Shown piece after piece: positions 53,078 to 62,543 of a DNA stretch of 64,000 nt. The position numbers and the translations under genes were made by a program. Each line of letters starts with the position of its first letter. The first letter of the stretch is position 1. The notes under the pieces are model-generated. The model was not told the DNA's origin, ran no database searches, and worked only from the letters and a program-made list of their open reading frames with translations. The stretch is from Bradyrhizobium sp. CCBAU 51627 (GTDB lineage: Bacteria; Pseudomonadota; Alphaproteobacteria; Rhizobiales; Xanthobacteraceae), in contig NZ_LBJG01000081.1 of NCBI RefSeq assembly GCF_028128765.1, positions 17,642 through 81,641 on the forward strand, written 5' to 3'.

Positions 53078-55954
53078 TCACGACGCCTGCTTGAGCCGCT
53101 CCAGCGCCTCGAGCAGCTTGGCTTTGCGGGCCAGCGCCGCCTCGCGCTTTTCGCGCTCCTCCTCGACGACCTCCTCGGCCGCGTTGACGACGAATTTCTC
53201 GTTGGCGAGCTTCGCCTCAGCGCGCTTGATGTCGGCGTCAGCCTTCGCGATCTCCTTGTCGAGACGCGTGCGCTCGGCCGCAATATCAACCACGCCCTTC
53301 AGCGGCAGTGCGGCCACCTCGCCGCGCACGAGGAGCTGAACCGCGCCGTCAGGCGCGCGGTCGGCGAACGAGATCTCGGAGAGACGCGCCATGCGCTTGA
53401 TGACATCGGTCCAGCGCGGCGCGCGTTCCCTGGTCTCGGCGGAAGCGCCGGCGAGCACCAGTGCCGTCAGCGTCGCAGGCGGGATGTTCATCTCGGCGCG
53501 CACCGAGCGGATTTGGGTGACGAGGTCAATCACCCAGCCGATCTCGGCTTCCGCCTTGGGATCGCTGAAGTCGGCATGATCGAAGATCGGCATGACGAAC
53601 GCCGGCGAGACCAGCGGATCGGTCGGTCCGGCCGCGGCCGCAAGCATCGCGAGTTGTTCGGGCGTCGGCCCGGTCGGTTTCAGCGGCCATGGCGCAAGTG
53701 CGAGCAGGCTCTCGCGCTTGGCCGTCACTTCCCACAGCTCTTCGGTGATGAACGGCATAAAGGGGTGCAGCAGCTTCAGGATCTCGTCGCGCGCCCAGGC
53801 CACCATGGCGCGGGTCTCGTCCTTCAGCGGGCCATCTGCGCCGAGGAGCGCAGGCTTTGCGAGTTCGACGTACCAGTCGCAATAGATATTCAGGACAAAC
53901 CGATACATCGCGCCCGCAGCTTCGTTGAAACTGTGAGCTTCAAGTGCCTCTGTCACTTCGCGCGTGGTTTCCGCGGCCTTATGCGCGATCCAGCGATTCA
54001 GCGGCTCCTTTGCCTTCGCCGGCTCAAAACCTTCCGGCACGACGCAGTTGTTCATCTCCGCGAAACGGCAGGAATTCCAGAGCTTGGTCGCGAAATTCCG
54101 ATTGATCTCGACCAACTGCGAGGAAAGCTTGATGTCATGCGTGTGGGCTGCCTCGCGAGCCAACGCAAAGCGCAGAGCATCAGCACCGTATTCGTCGATC
54201 AAGTTGAGCGGATCGATGACGTTGCCCTTCGACTTCGACATCTTGGCGCCCTTCTCGTCACGGACGAGACGGTGGATGTAGACCGTCGAGAACGGCGCCT
54301 CCTTCATGAAGTGAAGACCCATCATCATCATGCGGGCGACCCAGAAGAAGATGATGTCCCAGCCTGTGACAAGCACATTGGTCGGGTAGTAGCGCTTCAC
54401 CTCGGGCGTGTCTTCGGGCCAGCCGAGCGTCGAGAACGGCCACAGCGCCGAAGAGAACCAGGTGTCGAGCACATCCTCATCACGGGTGATGAAGCCTTCG
54501 CGCTTGTTGCGATCGAGAGCCATCTCGCGGCCCTGCTCGGCCGTGATGACTTCCTGCTCGACGTAGTAGCCGAGAGCGTGGCTGATCGCCTCCTCCTCGG
54601 TCTCGGCGACGAAGACCTTGCCATCCGGGCCGTACCAGGCCGGGATCTGATGGCCCCACCAGAGCTGGCGCGAGATGCACCACGGCTGGATGTTCTCCAT
54701 CCATTCGAAATAGGTCTTTTCCCAGTTCTTCGGCACGAAGCTGGTTTCGCCCGAACGCACCGCCGCGATCGCGGGCTTTGCGAGCGTCTTCGCGTCGACG
54801 TACCACTGGTCGGTCAGATATGGCTCGATCACGCTGCCGGAGCGGTCGCCGTGCGGCACCATGTGGGTGTGTGGCTCGATCCGCTCGACGAAGCCGAACG
54901 ACTCCAACCGCTCGACGATGCGCTTGCGCGCTGCGAAGCGATCGGTCTTGTGAAACTCTTCGGCGAATTGCCCGGCGCCTTCCGGCAGGTCGCGCAGATA
55001 GTCCTCGTTATCCACGAGGTCGAGGCAGCCTTCCTTGTCGAGCACGCTGATCCGGCGCAGGCCGTGGCGATTGCCGACCTCGAAATCGTTGAAGTCGTGC
55101 GCCGGTGTCACCTTCACCGCGCCCGACCCCTTCGCCGGATCGGAATACTCATCGGCGACGATCTTGATCCTGCGGCCGACCAGCGGCAGGACGACGTTCT
55201 TGCCGACCAGCTTCTGGTAGCGCTCATCCTCGGGATGCACGGCAACGCCCGTATCGCCGAGCATTGTCTCCGGGCGCGTCGTGGCGACCACGATGAAGCT
55301 GGAGGGATTCCCGGGGCTGAAGGTCTTCCCCTCGATCGGATAGCGCAGATACCAAAGGCTGCCCTTGACCTCGGTCTGCTGCACCTCGAGATCGGAGATC
55401 GCGGTGAGCAGCTTGGTGTCCCAATTCACCAGCCGCTTGTCCTTGTAGATCAGGCCGTCGCGATGCAACTGGACGAACACCTTGACCACGGCCTTCGACA
55501 GGCCTTCGTCCATGGTGAAGCGCTCACGCGACCAGTCGCAGGAGGCGCCGAGGCGCTTGAGCTGGTTGATGATGGTGTCGCCGCTCTCGGCCTTCCATTG
55601 CCAGACCCGCTCCAGAAACCTCTCGCGGCCCATCTCGCGGCGGCCGGGCTGCTGGCGCTCCATCAGCTGACGCTCGACCACCATCTGGGTGGCGATGCCG
55701 GCATGATCGGTACCGGGCTGCCACAGCACGTCGCGGCCGCGCATACGCTCGAAGCGGCACAGGATGTCCTGGAGCGTGTTGTTGAGGGCGTGGCCCATGT
55801 GCAGCGAGCCCGTCACATTCGGCGGCGGGATCACAATGGTAAAGGGCACTGCATCGCGGCGATCGGGACGACCGGCCTTGAAGGCAAGGCTGTCCTCCCA
55901 CACCACGGACATGCGGGCTTCGATATCGGCGGGCTGGTAATTTTTCTCGATCAT
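53078..55954 (-). CDS. valS: Valyl-tRNA synthetase
   Basis: 958 aa, normal size. Class I signature PPPNVTGSLHMGHALNN (about 48-64) carries HMGH, the HIGH box; KMSKS is in DEKGAKMSKSKGNVIDP (about 568). The editing domain lies between (TTRPETMLGDTGVAVHPEDERY) and the tRNA anticodon-binding domain follows. The C-terminal ~70 residues are the usual coiled coil (RTRLDKEIAKADADIKRAEAKL). Charges tRNA-Val with valine. Confidence 0.98.
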   Translation of the reverse strand: MIEKNYQPADIEARMSVVWEDSLAFKAGRPDRRDAVPFTIVIPPPNVTGSLHMGHALNNTLQDILCRFERMRGRDVLWQPGTDHAGIATQMVVERQLMERQQPGRREMGRERFLERVWQWKAESGDTIINQLKRLGASCDWSRERFTMDEGLSKAVVKVFVQLHRDGLIYKDKRLVNWDTKLLTAISDLEVQQTEVKGSLWYLRYPIEGKTFSPGNPSSFIVVATTRPETMLGDTGVAVHPEDERYQKLVGKNVVLPLVGRRIKIVADEYSDPAKGSGAVKVTPAHDFNDFEVGNRHGLRRISVLDKEGCLDLVDNEDYLRDLPEGAGQFAEEFHKTDRFAARKRIVERLESFGFVERIEPHTHMVPHGDRSGSVIEPYLTDQWYVDAKTLAKPAIAAVRSGETSFVPKNWEKTYFEWMENIQPWCISRQLWWGHQIPAWYGPDGKVFVAETEEEAISHALGYYVEQEVITAEQGREMALDRNKREGFITRDEDVLDTWFSSALWPFSTLGWPEDTPEVKRYYPTNVLVTGWDIIFFWVARMMMMGLHFMKEAPFSTVYIHRLVRDEKGAKMSKSKGNVIDPLNLIDEYGADALRFALAREAAHTHDIKLSSQLVEINRNFATKLWNSCRFAEMNNCVVPEGFEPAKAKEPLNRWIAHKAAETTREVTEALEAHSFNEAAGAMYRFVLNIYCDWYVELAKPALLGADGPLKDETRAMVAWARDEILKLLHPFMPFITEELWEVTAKRESLLALAPWPLKPTGPTPEQLAMLAAAAGPTDPLVSPAFVMPIFDHADFSDPKAEAEIGWVIDLVTQIRSVRAEMNIPPATLTALVLAGASAETRERAPRWTDVIKRMARLSEISFADRAPDGAVQLLVRGEVAALPLKGVVDIAAERTRLDKEIAKADADIKRAEAKLANEKFVVNAAEEVVEEEREKREAALARKAKLLEALERLKQAS

Positions 55955-56083
55955 GGGGCTGTTAGAAAGCCGCGCGCGGGGTTCAAGTCAACGGAAAGCT
56001 CAGCGGCGAAAGGGCTTTCCGGCCCGACGGACAGGTCAAATATGACACAGGAGCGGGGCTTTATCGGGGCTGTGCGGCCTGCT

Positions 56084-56848
56084 TCACCGGCCGCCGCGCG
56101 AGACCCGCTCGATCTCGGCCTTCACGATGCGCTCGACCAGTCCCGGCAGATTGTCGTCGAGCCAGGATTTCAGCATCGGGCGCAGCATCTCCTTGACCAG
56201 ATCCTCCAGCGTACGGGCATTGCTGCTGAGCACGGTGTGGGCCAGGGAGTTGAAGGCGGATTCGACGGCGGAGACCGTCGATTGCGCCAGAATCGGTTGC
56301 TGCGGGGGCAGCGGCGGTGCATCGAAGTCGACCGGCGCATAAGAGGGCGACGGGCGCGGTTGCGGCGACTCGGCGAATTCCAAGTCGTCGCGCGGCTCGA
56401 CCTTTCGGAAGCTTGGCGGCGGCGGCGCCGGTGTCGGCGCCGGATCCATCGCCATATCGTCGGTCAGCTCGAGCACGTCGGGTTCGGGCTCAGGCTCGGG
56501 TTCCGGCACCCGCACCTCGGGTGCAGGCGTGGCCTCGTCGAGCCCCGCCAGCAGCGCGTCGATATCGTCTTGGCTGTTGGGGCCGGCGCCCGCTGCGGGC
56601 GCGGGAGCCGGCGCGGGCTTTGGGGCCTGCGGTGGCATCGGCTTTTCGGCGGCAGGTTTTGCAGACACGACCTTGGATGGTGGAGCGTCGGCCAACGCCT
56701 GCGGCTTTGGCGCGGGTGCGGCGGGCGCCGGTGCGGGCTTGGCGGCCTCGACCGGCGGCGGCTTGGCCTCGTCATCGGCAATGATGCGCCGGATCGAGGC
56801 CAGAATCTCCTCCATGGAGGGTTCTGTGACCTTTGCAGGCTGCGTCAT
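56084..56848 (-). CDS. popZ: PopZ-like polar organizing protein (DUF2497)
   Basis: 254 aa from ATG 56848, which has GGAG 6 nt upstream; GTG 56860 is less likely. An N-terminal helix (EPSMEEILASIRRIIADDEA), a long Pro/Ala/Glu-rich disordered linker (about 30-170), and the conserved C-terminal helices (VSAVESAFNSLAHTVL…RTLEDLVKEMLRPMLKSWLDDNLPGLVERIVKAEIERVSR). In Caulobacter PopZ forms the polar hub that tethers ParB/parS. The three-part layout is characteristic. Confidence 0.9.
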   Translation of the reverse strand: MTQPAKVTEPSMEEILASIRRIIADDEAKPPPVEAAKPAPAPAAPAPKPQALADAPPSKVVSAKPAAEKPMPPQAPKPAPAPAPAAGAGPNSQDDIDALLAGLDEATPAPEVRVPEPEPEPEPDVLELTDDMAMDPAPTPAPPPPSFRKVEPRDDLEFAESPQPRPSPSYAPVDFDAPPLPPQQPILAQSTVSAVESAFNSLAHTVLSSNARTLEDLVKEMLRPMLKSWLDDNLPGLVERIVKAEIERVSRGGR

Positions 56849-57151
56849 CTCCGACTCCACATCATCAACGCCCTCGCATGCGTTGTTTTACACCAAGCAC
56901 GACAGGATTGGCCGGTTCCGGATGTGCGCCCCGACATTTTCGTCGCGACAGCCAGACTTGTCCCCAGATCACAGCTCTACGTGAGGCAGTGCGCCCCTGC
57001 CCCGTCACTCAAGCATTACGCATGCAACATCGGATGCGGAGCGAATCGACCCGCAGCTTCCAGGCAAGGCTATGTCAGGGATTTTGGCGATTGCAAGCAA
57101 AGCCCCGGTCGGCCTCGGCTGTTTGCGAGATCGACCGGAGGACTACGGGAC
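56849..57151. other. 303-nt gap between tolC and popZ
   Basis: Holds the popZ upstream region. Only short frames without ribosome sites or recognisable features are present. No terminator hairpin is obvious after tolC. Nothing else recognised. Confidence 0.4.
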
Positions 57152-58561
57152 TTAGCGTCCGTCAGGCGTGCGGACGCCGGCCCAGCTATCGCGGACCTGC
57201 TGGTAGTGCACGCTGGGATCGTAGACGGTGGTGTTGAGGCCGAGCACTTGCGGCGCGAGTCGACCGACCGCATTCAGCACCGAATAGGATGCGACGACCC
57301 GGTCGTGCTGTGCAGTGACGAGCGCGACGCGCGCGTTGACCAGCGCCTGCTGCGCATTGAGCACGTCCAGCGTGGTGCGCTGACCCGCTTTCGCCTCTTC
57401 ACGCACGCCGTTCAGCGCGATCTCGGAGGCCGTCACCTGGGCCTGCGCAGACTGGACCTGCGCCTTGCCCGCTTCCAGCTGGCCCCAGGCCTGCACGACA
57501 TTGGCGCGGGTCTGATCGCGGAGGGTTTCCAGATTGAGACGCTGCTGCGCCAGGTTTTCCTTGGACTGGCGGATCAGCGCATATTCAGCACCGCCCTGAA
57601 AGATCGGCACGGAGGCCGTTGCGATCGCGGAGGCGCTATTGGTTCGGAAAATCTGGATGGTCTGCTGGTAGGACGTGCTGACACCCGCCTGGACCGTGAC
57701 CGTCGGCAGCAGCGCGCCTTCGTTGATCTTGACCTGGAGATAGTTGACGTCGACGCCGTACATCGCGGCCGTGACGTTGGGATTCTCCACCAGGCTGAGA
57801 TTGACAGCGGAGGCGATCGAAGGGGGCAGAAAGCGATCGACCGGCGAGCCCGGGGCAAGGTTCGATGGCTCGTTTCCGATGATCCGGCGGAAGTTGGCGC
57901 GCGTCGTCGTCAGATTCGATTCGGCGGTCAGAGCCTGGGTTCTTCCGGCGGCCAGCTGTGCTTCGGATTGCGCCACGTCTGTGCGCGTGACCTCGCCGAC
58001 GTTGAAACGATCGCGCGTCTGCTTCAGCGTCTGCTCGAGCACGCGCACGTTGCTGCGTTGAACCTCCAGCGTTGCGGCATCGCGAAGGTAGTCCATGTAG
58101 GCCGTTGCGGCCTGCAGCAGGACCGTCTGCTCAAGCACGCGCAACGCCTCGCGCGCCCCGGAGACCTGGCTCTCCGCCGCGCGCGTCCTGTTGGCGGTTT
58201 GATTGCCATTATAGAGCGTCTGGTTGACCGTCAGGCTGGCGCTGTTGGGTTGAAGGGGCGGGTCGGTATGGATCGACAAGCCTTTCTGCACCTGCTGGAC
58301 ATCCTGATATTGATACCCGGTGGTGAGGCTCAAATTGACCCTGGGACGATAGCCCGACAGCGCCTGCGGCACGTTCTCGTCGGTGGAGCGCACCTGGGCA
58401 CGCTGGGCGTTGAGCTGCGGATTGTTCTGATAGGCGCGCACCAGCGCAGCCTCGATCGTATCCGCCAAGGCAGGCGTCGGCCCGGCGAGCGCCAGCAACA
58501 GGACCGAAACCGCTGCTCCGGTGAAGAGCTTCACCCCATGCATCCCTAAAATTCCGTTCAT
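57152..58561 (-). CDS. tolC: TolC-family outer-membrane efflux channel
   Basis: 469 aa from ATG 58561; GTG 58567 and ATG 58543 are possible. Signal peptide (VKLFTGAAVSVLLLALAGPTPALA). The mature part has the two-fold OEP repeat: DTIEAALVRAYQNNPQLNAQRAQVRSTDENVPQA, a first beta strand region GYRPRVNLSLTTGYQYQD, long helices with heptads, and the second copy VDVNYLQVKINEGALLPTVTVQAGVST. Partner of inner-membrane ABC/RND pumps for secretion and efflux. The methyltransferase gene upstream on the same strand is a usual neighbour in alphaproteobacteria. Confidence 0.93.
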   Translation of the reverse strand: MNGILGMHGVKLFTGAAVSVLLLALAGPTPALADTIEAALVRAYQNNPQLNAQRAQVRSTDENVPQALSGYRPRVNLSLTTGYQYQDVQQVQKGLSIHTDPPLQPNSASLTVNQTLYNGNQTANRTRAAESQVSGAREALRVLEQTVLLQAATAYMDYLRDAATLEVQRSNVRVLEQTLKQTRDRFNVGEVTRTDVAQSEAQLAAGRTQALTAESNLTTTRANFRRIIGNEPSNLAPGSPVDRFLPPSIASAVNLSLVENPNVTAAMYGVDVNYLQVKINEGALLPTVTVQAGVSTSYQQTIQIFRTNSASAIATASVPIFQGGAEYALIRQSKENLAQQRLNLETLRDQTRANVVQAWGQLEAGKAQVQSAQAQVTASEIALNGVREEAKAGQRTTLDVLNAQQALVNARVALVTAQHDRVVASYSVLNAVGRLAPQVLGLNTTVYDPSVHYQQVRDSWAGVRTPDGR

Positions 58562-58748
58562 TCTCACGCCAGACTCGTGCCCGCGAGCCTGGTTACCGTA
58601 TCCGAGTGGAGTCGTTGCCCCGAAGCAACATAGGACGCGGTCGAGCGCAACGGAACTACCTCATGCTGGTTCTCAGCGGAAACTCTTCACGTGCAGCATC
58701 CCGGCCACACTTCTGATTCAGAACGGGATTTTTACGGGATTTGGACGG

Positions 58749-59411
58749 TCAGAAGACGAACGCGGCGGCCCGTTCCAAGCCCGGGAGCACCGGGGCTGCC
58801 GCATCGAACAGCGGCCGATGGCCAAACTCACCGTGGAAACGGGTCACGATCATGGCGCGCGACGGGCGGGATTCGGCCGAGACGCCCACCAGGCGCCCGC
58901 CTTCCCTCAGCTGGCCAAACAGCCCTTCCGGCGTCACTTCGGTAGCGCCGTTGAGGACGATCACATCATAGGGCGCGGCGGACGCATCACCTTCGGCACA
59001 CGCAGCAGCCTTGCAGCTGACGTTGCTGAGCCCGAGCGCGGCGAAGGCGTCCCTGGCTTTCGCAACCAGAGCCGAATCGGTCTCAATTGCCGTGACCTGC
59101 CGTGCCAGCTTCGCGGTCAGCGCGGCGAGATAGCCGGTGGCACAGCCGACGACCAGCACGTTGTCGCCCTCGCCGATCTCGGCGGCCTGGAGCAGCTTGC
59201 CGGTCAGCTGCGGCTTGATCAGGAAGCGCTTGGCGCCGCCCTCGCTGACGTCGAGATCGAGGTCGAGATAGGCCAAGGCCTGCCGGCTCGCCGGCACGAA
59301 CACCTCACGAGGAACCGTGAGCATGGCATCGAGAATGCGGCGATCGGTGACGTCATTGGTGCGCACCTGGCCATCGACCATTTTTTGGCGCGCGGTCGAG
59401 AAACCGGACAT
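58749..59411 (-). CDS. Protein-L-isoaspartate O-methyltransferase family protein
   Basis: 220 aa. The N-terminal MVDGQVRTNDVTDRRILDAMLTVPREVFVP and SRQALAYLDLDL match the Pcm family. The SAM loop reads VLVVGCATGYLAALTAKLA, where classic Pcm has GTGSGY, so the nucleotide loop is altered as in the tolC-linked alphaproteobacterial subgroup. Repair of isoaspartate is possible but not assured. It is followed by tolC after 187 nt. Confidence 0.85.
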   Translation of the reverse strand: MSGFSTARQKMVDGQVRTNDVTDRRILDAMLTVPREVFVPASRQALAYLDLDLDVSEGGAKRFLIKPQLTGKLLQAAEIGEGDNVLVVGCATGYLAALTAKLARQVTAIETDSALVAKARDAFAALGLSNVSCKAAACAEGDASAAPYDVIVLNGATEVTPEGLFGQLREGGRLVGVSAESRPSRAMIVTRFHGEFGHRPLFDAAAPVLPGLERAAAFVF

Positions 59412-59548
59412 TTACGGACCCTGCGAGGCGGACGATGCCGCGGAGATGAGTTGGCGGCATCTTTGGAACAGGCTCCGCGAAAACGCAACACGTCCGTTGG
59501 CCGGACGGCCAACGGCGATGCCAATGCGAAAATCGGGCGAAAGATGGC

Positions 59549-59728
59549 CTATTCGATCGCGACGGCGAGGCGTCCAATCAGGGCCGCAACTTCGTCCAGC
59601 CGCGCCGAATCGGGGGTCTCAACCGCGCGGGCGAGGCAGGCAAGGCATTCATCGTCGCTCAATTCTGGAACATCCGCCGGAAGAATCGAGGGGGCCTGCT
59701 GGGCGCGGTCGATCTGGATGTCGAGCAT
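59549..59728 (-). CDS. Small 59-aa acidic protein of unknown function
   Basis: Chosen from ATG 59728 with GGAG 9 nt upstream; the frame is open further but that part runs into tRNA-proximal DNA. The peptide (LDIQIDRAQQAPSILPADVPELSDDECLACLARAVETPDSARLDEVAALIGRLAVAIE) is helical and acidic with a CLAC motif. It lies between the Pcm-like gene and tRNA-Asn. Function unknown; the good start site makes it a likely real gene. Confidence 0.5.
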   Translation of the reverse strand: MLDIQIDRAQQAPSILPADVPELSDDECLACLARAVETPDSARLDEVAALIGRLAVAIE

Positions 59729-59923
59729 GGGAATCAGCTCCGTAAGAGTCCGGCCCTCCCAAGCTCGATTTGAATTGAGTCGATTTGGTGCCCCTGCCGC
59801 ACACATCGGCTTGAACGCGATTCCCTGCTCCACGCAGCCTCGGCGACGCTGGAGAGATTGATCCAGCAATCTCGTGCGCCGCCTTAACGGGCGCTCGGAA
59901 ATACCTGAATATCAAGCGGAATT

Positions 59924-59998
59924 TGGCTCCCCGGGCTGGATTCGAACCAGCGACCATCCGATTAACAGTCGGATGCTCTACCGCTGAGCTACCGAGGA
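59924..59998 (-). tRNA. tRNA-Asn (GTT)
   Basis: 75 nt on the minus strand with encoded CCA. Acceptor TCCTCGG/CCGGGGA, D arm GCTC-AGCGGTA-GAGC, anticodon stem TCCGA/TCGGA with loop CTGTTAA (anticodon GTT), and T arm GCTGG-TTCGAAT-CCAGC. All stems pair and the CCA end is at 59924-59926. Confidence 0.97.
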
Positions 59999-60147
59999 AA
60001 AGGCGAACCAGTCGTTCGCGCGCGGCTGCGTATAACAAAGCCGGTTGCGCTTGCAAAGGACGAATTCGCCGTCATTCGCAAAGCAACGGGGAAGGGCTTA
60101 GTCAGCCCCTCCCGGAGCTTGGGTTGCAGCGCGTTGCTCGGCCAAAT

Positions 60148-61851
60148 TCACAGATCGGCGGGGTTTGTTGTCTCCGGCGCACGCGCCGCTGGCATCGCGG
60201 CCTCGTTGCTCTTGCCGGTCACGGCGCCGACCAATGCTTTCACGGGATCGTCGCCCGGCGCGAAACCGCTCTGGCGCAAGATCTCGTCGATCATCGGACG
60301 CAGCGCGTGCACCTTGAGCAACTCGCCGGCGAGCCCCTCGCCGAAGCCGACGCCGCCGCCCACAGCCCCGTTACCGTTGCCGCCGAAGGCGCCGCCGGTG
60401 TGCAGGATGCGGACGTCCTTGAGATTGGAGATCGGCCTCACCATCTCGGCGAGCGCCGACGGCATCGTCTCGATGCGCTTCTTGGCGATCTCGAAATCGA
60501 TGACGTTGCTGCCGAGCTTGTTCTGCGCCTCGTTCTTCATGGTGATGACGGCAGCTTCTGCCTCACCGATATTCCTGACGCCGACCGCCTTGATCTTGTT
60601 GGACTCGGCTTCCGCCGTGGCCAGCGTCTTGACGGCCTCGGCGCGGTCGAGCGAGGCCTTCTTCTCGGCTTCGGCCGCGACGATCAGCTCGGTCGACTTG
60701 CGCTCGGCTTCCGTGCGGGCAGCGAGCACCTGCGTCAGACGGGCGCGGTCGGCGACTTCGACCGCACGTGCGGTCACGACCTTTTCTTCTGCGGAGACCG
60801 CGAGCGCCTCGGCGGCCTTGGCCTCGGCGACGGCCTCCGAGGTCTGCTTGCTCTTGGCCGCGATCTGGATCTCGTTCTCCTGCGTCGCGATCTGAATCTC
60901 GCGCTGCGCGTCGGTCTTGCGCTTGTTGATCGCGAGGTCCGACTCGATGACCGCGGTTTCCTTGACCTGCTTCGCACCGGCCTCCTTCTCGGCGACGGCT
61001 CGATCGGTGTCGATACGGGCGTTCTCTTCGGTCAGTCGCGCGGTCTGCGTCGCGGTTGCGACTTCGGCCCGCGTGCTCGCGGTCTTGTTGGCGATGTCGC
61101 GCTCCTGCGACAGCTCGGCCTCTTTCTTGGTCCGCTCGATCCCGAGCGTCTGCTGCCGCGCCTCCAGATCCTTCTGCGCGATCGCGACCTCGTTGTCGCG
61201 CACGATCGCATTGCGGTCGCGCCGGCGGGTTTCGGTAATGGTCTTGAGCTGGGTGAGACCTTCGGCGTCGAAGAAGTTTTCCGGGTTGAAGAACTTGACG
61301 TCGGTCTGGTCCAGCTTGGTCAGCGACACCGACTCGAGTTCGAGGCCGTTCGACTTGACGTCGGACTCGACCGTGGACTGCACGTGCTTGACGAAGTCCG
61401 AGCGCTTCTCCTGGAGCTCCAGGATGGTCATGGTCGCCGCCACCGAGCGCAGGCCGTCGACGAATTTGGCTTCGACCTGGTTGCGCAGCGCTTCCGCATC
61501 ATTGGTCAGCGCGCCCAGCGTCTGGCTGGCGAGCGCGATGCTCTCTTCATCGGGGCGGACCCGCACGTAGAACTCGGCCACGATGTCGACGCGCAAGCGG
61601 TCCTTGGTGATGAGGGATTCCCGCTCCTTGCGTTCGACGGTGAGCCGCAGCGTCTTCAGATTGACGCTGGCATAGGAGTGGAAGATCGGCAGGATCATGG
61701 CGCCGCCGTCGAGGACGACCTTCTTGCCGCCAAGGCCGGTACGGACGAAGGCCTCGTCACGCGTCGCCCGCTTGTAGAGGATGGTGAAGACGATCCCGAG
61801 GACGACGATCAGCGCGACGCCGATCATGGCCGGGACTGCGATGTCGAACAT
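60148..61851 (-). CDS. Flotillin/YqiK-type SPFH protein
   Basis: 567 aa. An N-terminal membrane helix (about 6-27), an SPFH domain (about 30-200, with DGGAMILPIFHSYASVNLKTLRLTVER and the prohibitin-like LRSVAATMTILELQEKRSDFVKHV), then a very long Ala/Glu/Lys/Arg coiled coil (about 220-440) with heptads such as AEAKAAEALAVSAEEKVV, and a Gly-rich C-terminal region. Scaffolds membrane microdomains at the inner membrane. Third gene of the operon PspA-fusion, YqiJ-like, flotillin, 11 nt after its neighbour. Confidence 0.93.
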   Translation of the reverse strand: MFDIAVPAMIGVALIVVLGIVFTILYKRATRDEAFVRTGLGGKKVVLDGGAMILPIFHSYASVNLKTLRLTVERKERESLITKDRLRVDIVAEFYVRVRPDEESIALASQTLGALTNDAEALRNQVEAKFVDGLRSVAATMTILELQEKRSDFVKHVQSTVESDVKSNGLELESVSLTKLDQTDVKFFNPENFFDAEGLTQLKTITETRRRDRNAIVRDNEVAIAQKDLEARQQTLGIERTKKEAELSQERDIANKTASTRAEVATATQTARLTEENARIDTDRAVAEKEAGAKQVKETAVIESDLAINKRKTDAQREIQIATQENEIQIAAKSKQTSEAVAEAKAAEALAVSAEEKVVTARAVEVADRARLTQVLAARTEAERKSTELIVAAEAEKKASLDRAEAVKTLATAEAESNKIKAVGVRNIGEAEAAVITMKNEAQNKLGSNVIDFEIAKKRIETMPSALAEMVRPISNLKDVRILHTGGAFGGNGNGAVGGGVGFGEGLAGELLKVHALRPMIDEILRQSGFAPGDDPVKALVGAVTGKSNEAAMPAARAPETTNPADL

Positions 61852-61862
61852 GACTTTCTCCG

Positions 61863-62531
61863 CTAATGGACTTGCTGGTTTAGAGTGGCTTTGGTCGGTT
61901 TGAGTTCATCGTCGGCCTTCACTGCGACGAAACGGGTGTCGACGCGATCGACCAGGAGGACGAGGGTCCCCTGCGGCAGCGGCATCGAGTCGGGCGCGGC
62001 CACGGCCAGGACGAAGTGTCTGTTGCCGTGGACGTCGGCGACGCTGACGCGGCCCGGTGGGCCCTGGTCGAGCGGGCCGACGACGACCTCCCCGACCCGG
62101 CCGACGAGATCGCCGAGACCGACTGCATAGCTCTCGTCCTTGGGAATGATGCGTGCGATGCCGCCGCTCGCGGCACGGACCAGCGGCACCGAGACGACGA
62201 CCGCCGCGAGCGAGGCGATCGAGGCCGGCAGAGGACCGGCGACCATCCGCGCGACGTCCTGGATCAGGAAGCCGGTAATCGAGAAGGCGCCGAGCGCCAG
62301 CAGCAGGAAGATCAACAGCGGCACGCCGCCGACATTGACCCATGAGATAGCGTTGATGACGCCGTTGTCGCTGGGATGGCTGAAATCGATGCTGGTGCCG
62401 AGCATCTCGCTCAGGGAGGCTCCGACCAGCATCGTGACCACTTCGAGCGTGCCGACGATGAGGATCATGGCCGCCGCGATCGCGAACGGCCGGACCTCCG
62501 GCGACATGACGTGTTCGAGCAATGCGCTCAT
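61863..62531 (-). CDS. YqiJ-like membrane protein (OB-fold, NfeD relative)
   Basis: 222 aa. Three membrane helices (about 15-38, 66-90 and 98-120) followed by a C-terminal OB-fold-like domain (LGDLVGRVGEVVVGPLDQGPPGRVSVADVHGNRHFVLAVAA). This matches the YqiJ/DUF1449 family that travels with YqiK flotillins, like the NfeD/YuaF partners of other flotillins. Starts 12 nt after the PspA fusion gene. Likely stabilises the flotillin assembly. Confidence 0.88.
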   Translation of the reverse strand: MSALLEHVMSPEVRPFAIAAAMILIVGTLEVVTMLVGASLSEMLGTSIDFSHPSDNGVINAISWVNVGGVPLLIFLLLALGAFSITGFLIQDVARMVAGPLPASIASLAAVVVSVPLVRAASGGIARIIPKDESYAVGLGDLVGRVGEVVVGPLDQGPPGRVSVADVHGNRHFVLAVAAPDSMPLPQGTLVLLVDRVDTRFVAVKADDELKPTKATLNQQVH

Positions 62532-62543
62532 GACACGATACCC

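Noticed and set aside
50753..58549. Giant plus-strand open frame
   Set aside because: It is antisense to lipA, valS, popZ and tolC, which have clear motifs, and its residues are Arg/Gly/His/Leu-rich without domains.
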